64,000 nucleotides of DNA, from assembly GCF_042432495.1 (NCBI RefSeq), contig NZ_JBHLXC010000002.1, positions 1,302,001 to 1,366,000 of the forward strand. Reading direction: 5' to 3'. A program made the position numbers and the translations under genes. The stretch is from Pseudochelatococcus lubricantis. GTDB taxonomy: Bacteria; Pseudomonadota; Alphaproteobacteria; Rhizobiales; Beijerinckiaceae. Shown in pieces: positions 62,502 to 64,000 of this stretch (its first letter is position 1; every line of letters begins with the position of its first letter). A model generated the notes under the pieces. That model was not told the origin of the DNA. It searched no databases and saw only the letters and a list, made by a program, of their open reading frames with translations.

Positions 62502-62520
62502 GATGATATACTATAACGTT
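62502..62520. promoter_or_regulatory. Zur-box-like dyad upstream of the zinc transporter genes
   Basis: GATGATATA-C-TATAACGTT is an imperfect dyad with core GATATA-C-TATAAC, close to the GTTATA-N-TATAAC type sequence bound by proteobacterial Zur repressors. It lies 17 bases before the first ATG, where binding would block transcription. Other alphaproteobacterial Zur boxes differ, so this is inference. Confidence 0.5.
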
Positions 62521-62537
62521 TACGAGGGTAACACGGG

Positions 62538-62681
62538 ATGATGGGGGAGCGATTGCCCGGGCGTATCGGCAGGGAGCACGGTTCGGTTTTGCGCAGTTCG
62601 GTGCCGGGCAGGCTCTGGCTCGCGGCGTTCGTCTCCGCCTGCCTGTGGGGCGTGGCGTTCTGGGCGATGGACTGGATCTGA
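62538..62681 (+). CDS. 47-residue membrane protein at the head of the zinc operon
   Basis: ATG 62538 (or 62541) follows GAGGGTAACACGGG. The product has a basic head (MMGERLPGRIGREHGSVLRS) and one hydrophobic segment (LWLAAFVSACLWGVAFWAM). Its stop shares one base with the aztA ATG (TGATG), implying translational coupling. I know no function; it may help assemble or regulate the transporter. Confidence 0.6.
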   Translation: MMGERLPGRIGREHGSVLRSSVPGRLWLAAFVSACLWGVAFWAMDWI

Positions 62682-63532
62682 TGGCGACGAACCGGCATGC
62701 ACATGCGCACGCGCATCCCTTCGGGAATGGTCATGAGGGCGGCTGCGCGCACGAGCCCGGGCCTCTCCCCCGGCGGGACGGCAGCACGGCAGCGCCGGGC
62801 ATCCGGCTGGAGAATGTGACCGTCGCCTACCGCCGCCATCCGGCCGTGCACCATCTTTCCGGGGAGTTCGCGCCCGGCTCGCTGACGGCTGTCGTCGGCC
62901 CCAACGGCGCCGGCAAGTCCACGCTGCTGAAGGCGATCATGGGGACGCTGCGTCCCGAATCGGGCCGGATCGAGATTTCCGGGATCGACCGGCGCGACAT
63001 CGCCTATCTCCCGCAGATCAGCGAACTCGACCGCACCTTCCCGATCACGGTGCTCGACCTCGTTTCCATGGGTCTGTGGCGCAAGTGCGGTGCCTTTGGC
63101 GCCGTGACGCGCGCCATGATGCAGCAGGTCAGGGAGGCAGTCGCCACGGTGGGGCTCGCCGACCTCGCGGATCGCCCCGTCGGCACGCTGTCCGGCGGCC
63201 AGTTCCAGCGCGCGCTGTTCGCCCGGATGCTGCTGCAGGACGCCCGCCTCCTGCTGCTCGATGAGCCTTTCACCGCGCTCGACATGAAAACCACCGCCGA
63301 CCTCCTGCGGCTGGTGAAGGACTGGCACGGCGAAAACCGCACCATCATCGCCGTGCTGCACGATCTTGATCTGGTGCGGGAGCATTTTCCGCGGGCGATG
63401 CTGCTGGCCCGCTCCGTCGTGGCGTGGGGCGACGCGGCGAAGGTGCTCACGCCGGCGAACATGCTGGAAGCGCGGCGCATGTGCGAGGGCTTCGACGAAG
63501 ATGCCCCCGTCTGCCGCTCCGACGCCGCGTGA
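62681..63532 (+). CDS. aztA: zinc ABC transporter ATPase AztA-like
   Basis: The 283-residue ATPase has a His-rich head (NRHAHAHAHPFGNGHEGG), Walker A VVGPNGAGKSTLLKAI, signature LSGGQFQRALFARML, Walker B LLLDEPFTALD and LHDLDLV. The layout matches AztA/ZnuC-like metal importers. The His-rich head probably binds zinc. A TGATG overlap ties it to the small membrane protein gene; the permease follows after seven bases. Confidence 0.85.
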   Translation: MATNRHAHAHAHPFGNGHEGGCAHEPGPLPRRDGSTAAPGIRLENVTVAYRRHPAVHHLSGEFAPGSLTAVVGPNGAGKSTLLKAIMGTLRPESGRIEISGIDRRDIAYLPQISELDRTFPITVLDLVSMGLWRKCGAFGAVTRAMMQQVREAVATVGLADLADRPVGTLSGGQFQRALFARMLLQDARLLLLDEPFTALDMKTTADLLRLVKDWHGENRTIIAVLHDLDLVREHFPRAMLLARSVVAWGDAAKVLTPANMLEARRMCEGFDEDAPVCRSDAA

Positions 63533-63539
63533 CCGCACG

Positions 63540-64000
63540 ATGTTATACGATTTCCTGTTCGCGCCCTTTGCCGACTACGGCTTCATGCGCCGCGCGCTCG
63601 CGGGCTGTCTCGCGCTATCCTTCGGCGGATGCCCTCTCGGCATCCTGCTGGTGCTGCGCCGCATGAGCCTGATGGGGGACGCGATGTCCCATGCTATCCT
63701 GCCCGGCGCCGCCATCGGCTTTCTGGTCGCAGGCCTGTCGCTCGTCGCCATGACCATCGGCGGCATCGTCACCGGCCTGACGGTCGCGCTGCTCGCGGGC
63801 CTCGTCTCCCGCGCGACGCCGCTGCGGGAGGATGCCAGCTTCGCGGCCTTCTACCTGATCTCGCTCGGGCTCGGCGTGCTCATCGTGTCGATGCGCGGAT
63901 CGAACATGGATCTGCTGCATGTGCTGTTCGGCACCGTGCTGGCGCTCGACGACGCGGCGCTCGTCCTCATCGTGTCGATCGCCACGATCACGCTCGTTGC
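63540..64000 (+). CDS. aztB: zinc ABC transporter permease AztB-like, 5' part
   Basis: The first 153 codons are in the window. The product has ABC-3 family membrane segments with FGGCPLGILLVLRRMSLMGD, AMSHAILPGAAIGFLVAG and ASFAAFYLISLGLGVLIVSM, typical of ZnuB/AztB metal permeases. The gene continues beyond the right edge, where the binding protein aztC would be expected. Confidence 0.87.
   Translation, partial: MLYDFLFAPFADYGFMRRALAGCLALSFGGCPLGILLVLRRMSLMGDAMSHAILPGAAIGFLVAGLSLVAMTIGGIVTGLTVALLAGLVSRATPLREDASFAAFYLISLGLGVLIVSMRGSNMDLLHVLFGTVLALDDAALVLIVSIATITLV

Overview
The window is 64 kb of GC-rich, densely packed bacterial chromosome. Gene content and order (phnGHIJKLMN with divergent phnF, a scoAB pair, aroK-aroB beside a small membrane protein and xerD, uvrC-pgsA, gyrB, a DUF3772-type MscS channel) point to an alphaproteobacterium, most likely of the order Hyphomicrobiales (Rhizobiales). 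This is inferred from gene content, not from a marker phylogeny. No rRNA, insertion sequence, integrase or CRISPR array was found.

Layout: 1-2.5 kb holds the 5' end of an Mrp-type antiporter subunit A, a small HTH regulator, a YqaA/DedA-like membrane protein and dsbB. 2.6-4.5 kb has tRNA-Leu(CAA), the succinyl-CoA:3-ketoacid CoA-transferase genes scoAB and tRNA-Pro(CGG). 4.7-12.1 kb is a complete C-P lyase core (phnGHIJKLMN) read leftwards, with phnF divergent and a candidate Pho box plus PhnF operator between them; no phosphonate importer is in the window. 12.1-33.5 kb is mostly housekeeping: MgtC/DUF4010 protein, fused double MaoC dehydratase, cytochrome b561, rpe, purB, gyrB, an MFS exporter, a lytic transglycosylase, prfC, a vapBC pair, a CAP lipoprotein, an MscS channel, aroB, aroK, xerD and a CNNM/CBS protein.

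The most unusual part is 34.8-43.8 kb. A block of nine rightward genes, plus one divergent coiled-coil gene, looks like the translocon, needle-tip and chaperone part of a Ysc-like type III secretion system: a small protein in the LcrG position, a 603-residue tip/filament-like protein, a YscX-YscY pair, an LcrH/SycD-type chaperone, two translocon pore proteins (SctE, SctB), a class I chaperone-like protein and two more TPR chaperones. The order resembles lcrG-lcrV-lcrH-yopB-yopD with yscX-yscY inserted. No basal-body, ATPase, export-gate or needle gene is in the window. The tip gene falls to lower GC in its 3' part, and the class I chaperone-like gene ends in a roughly 190-base stretch of about 20% GC, so the locus may be horizontally acquired.

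43.8-50.5 kb is a polyamine-type uptake and catabolism cluster: two permeases, ATPase, binding protein and a class III aminotransferase, with a divergent PuuR-like cupin regulator and a dyad operator between them. 50.5-64 kb carries a LuxR-type regulator, a MATE exporter, pgsA, uvrC, an SbcD/SbcC-like nuclease-ATPase pair, a Bcr/CflA-type MFS exporter, a LysE exporter and the start of a zinc ABC transporter operon (small membrane protein, aztA, aztB) behind a Zur-box-like dyad.
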